NCBI GenBank assembly: GCA_949752795.1
Contig: OX457061.1
Location: 46,532,338-46,596,337 of the forward strand
Length of the DNA stretch: 64,000 bases
Reading direction: 5' to 3'
Origin: Hyperoodon ampullatus
Taxonomy: Eukaryota; Chordata; Mammalia; Artiodactyla; Ziphiidae
Shown: positions 63,962-64,000 of the stretch, piece by piece
Layout: every line of letters starts with the position of its first letter
How positions within the stretch are numbered: the stretch's first letter is position 1
Made by a program: the position numbers and the translations under genes
The notes under the pieces: generated by a model
Databases searched by the model: none
Seen by the model: the letters and a program-made list of their open reading frames with translations, nothing else
Told to the model about the DNA's origin: nothing

Positions 63962-64000
63962 ACACACACGTGCGTGCGCGCACACACACACACACACACA
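63962..64000. repeat. Alternating CA/CG/TG microsatellite (window edge)
   Basis: Pure alternating purine-pyrimidine run: CA units, then a CG-rich centre (cgtgcgtgcgcg), then CA units to the window end. Continues beyond the window. Confidence 0.9.

Larger units (their letters stand above)
58022..64000. other. APTX: Putative APTX intron
   Basis: No coding exon recognised. Repeats include a MIR near 58,730-58,930, L2 text at 59,890-60,900, a short SINE at 60,966, MIR at 61,130-61,320 and a hAT element at 61,840-62,040. 62,420-63,960 shows nothing I can name. Confidence 0.45.

Overview
The window is mammalian nuclear DNA, most likely from a cetacean (whale or dolphin). Two things point there. 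First, the two protein-coding genes are intron-rich and match mammalian orthologues over their full visible length. Second, at least twenty tRNA-headed SINEs of the CHR type, typical of whales, hippos and ruminants, are scattered through it. They include a ~205-bp class with little divergence between copies that I associate with cetaceans. The species call rests on recognition of these repeats, not on a database search.

Layout. (1) 1-18,400, plus strand: SMU1, exons 2 to 12 (exon 1 lies left of the window). The eleven exons join in phase to give residues 9-513 of a 513-residue spliceosomal WD40 protein. (2) 18,400-23,700: a convergent gap between SMU1 and DNAJA1, with an old L1 fragment and otherwise little. 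(3) 23,729-34,670, minus strand: DNAJA1, complete. Eight coding exons give 397 codons plus stop, preceded by a non-coding exon 1. The promoter has a TATA box, two heat-shock elements, an ETS site and an RFX X-box inside a CpG island. One DNAJA1 intron uses a GC donor. (4) 35,400-57,500: a repeat-rich 22-kb stretch of nested L1s, L2, MaLR LTR, MIR and many SINEs. It holds one unexplained candidate exon at 45,868-45,954. (5) 57,600-58,270: a second CpG-rich promoter with a likely first exon ending at 58,021. From the human gene order SMU1-DNAJA1-APTX this is probably the APTX promoter. No APTX coding exon was seen, and the rest of the window (58,022-64,000) would be its intron.

SMU1 and DNAJA1 are housekeeping genes (pre-mRNA splicing; HSP70 co-chaperone). 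They converge, while DNAJA1 and APTX are divergent. The order and spacing look like the human 9p13-p21 block. I found no operon-like, CRISPR-like or new enzymatic system. The points most worth a second look are the GC-AG intron, the heat-shock promoter, the candidate exon at 45.9 kb, the possible bidirectional promoter at 34.7 kb, and the nested transposon histories with intact target-site duplications.
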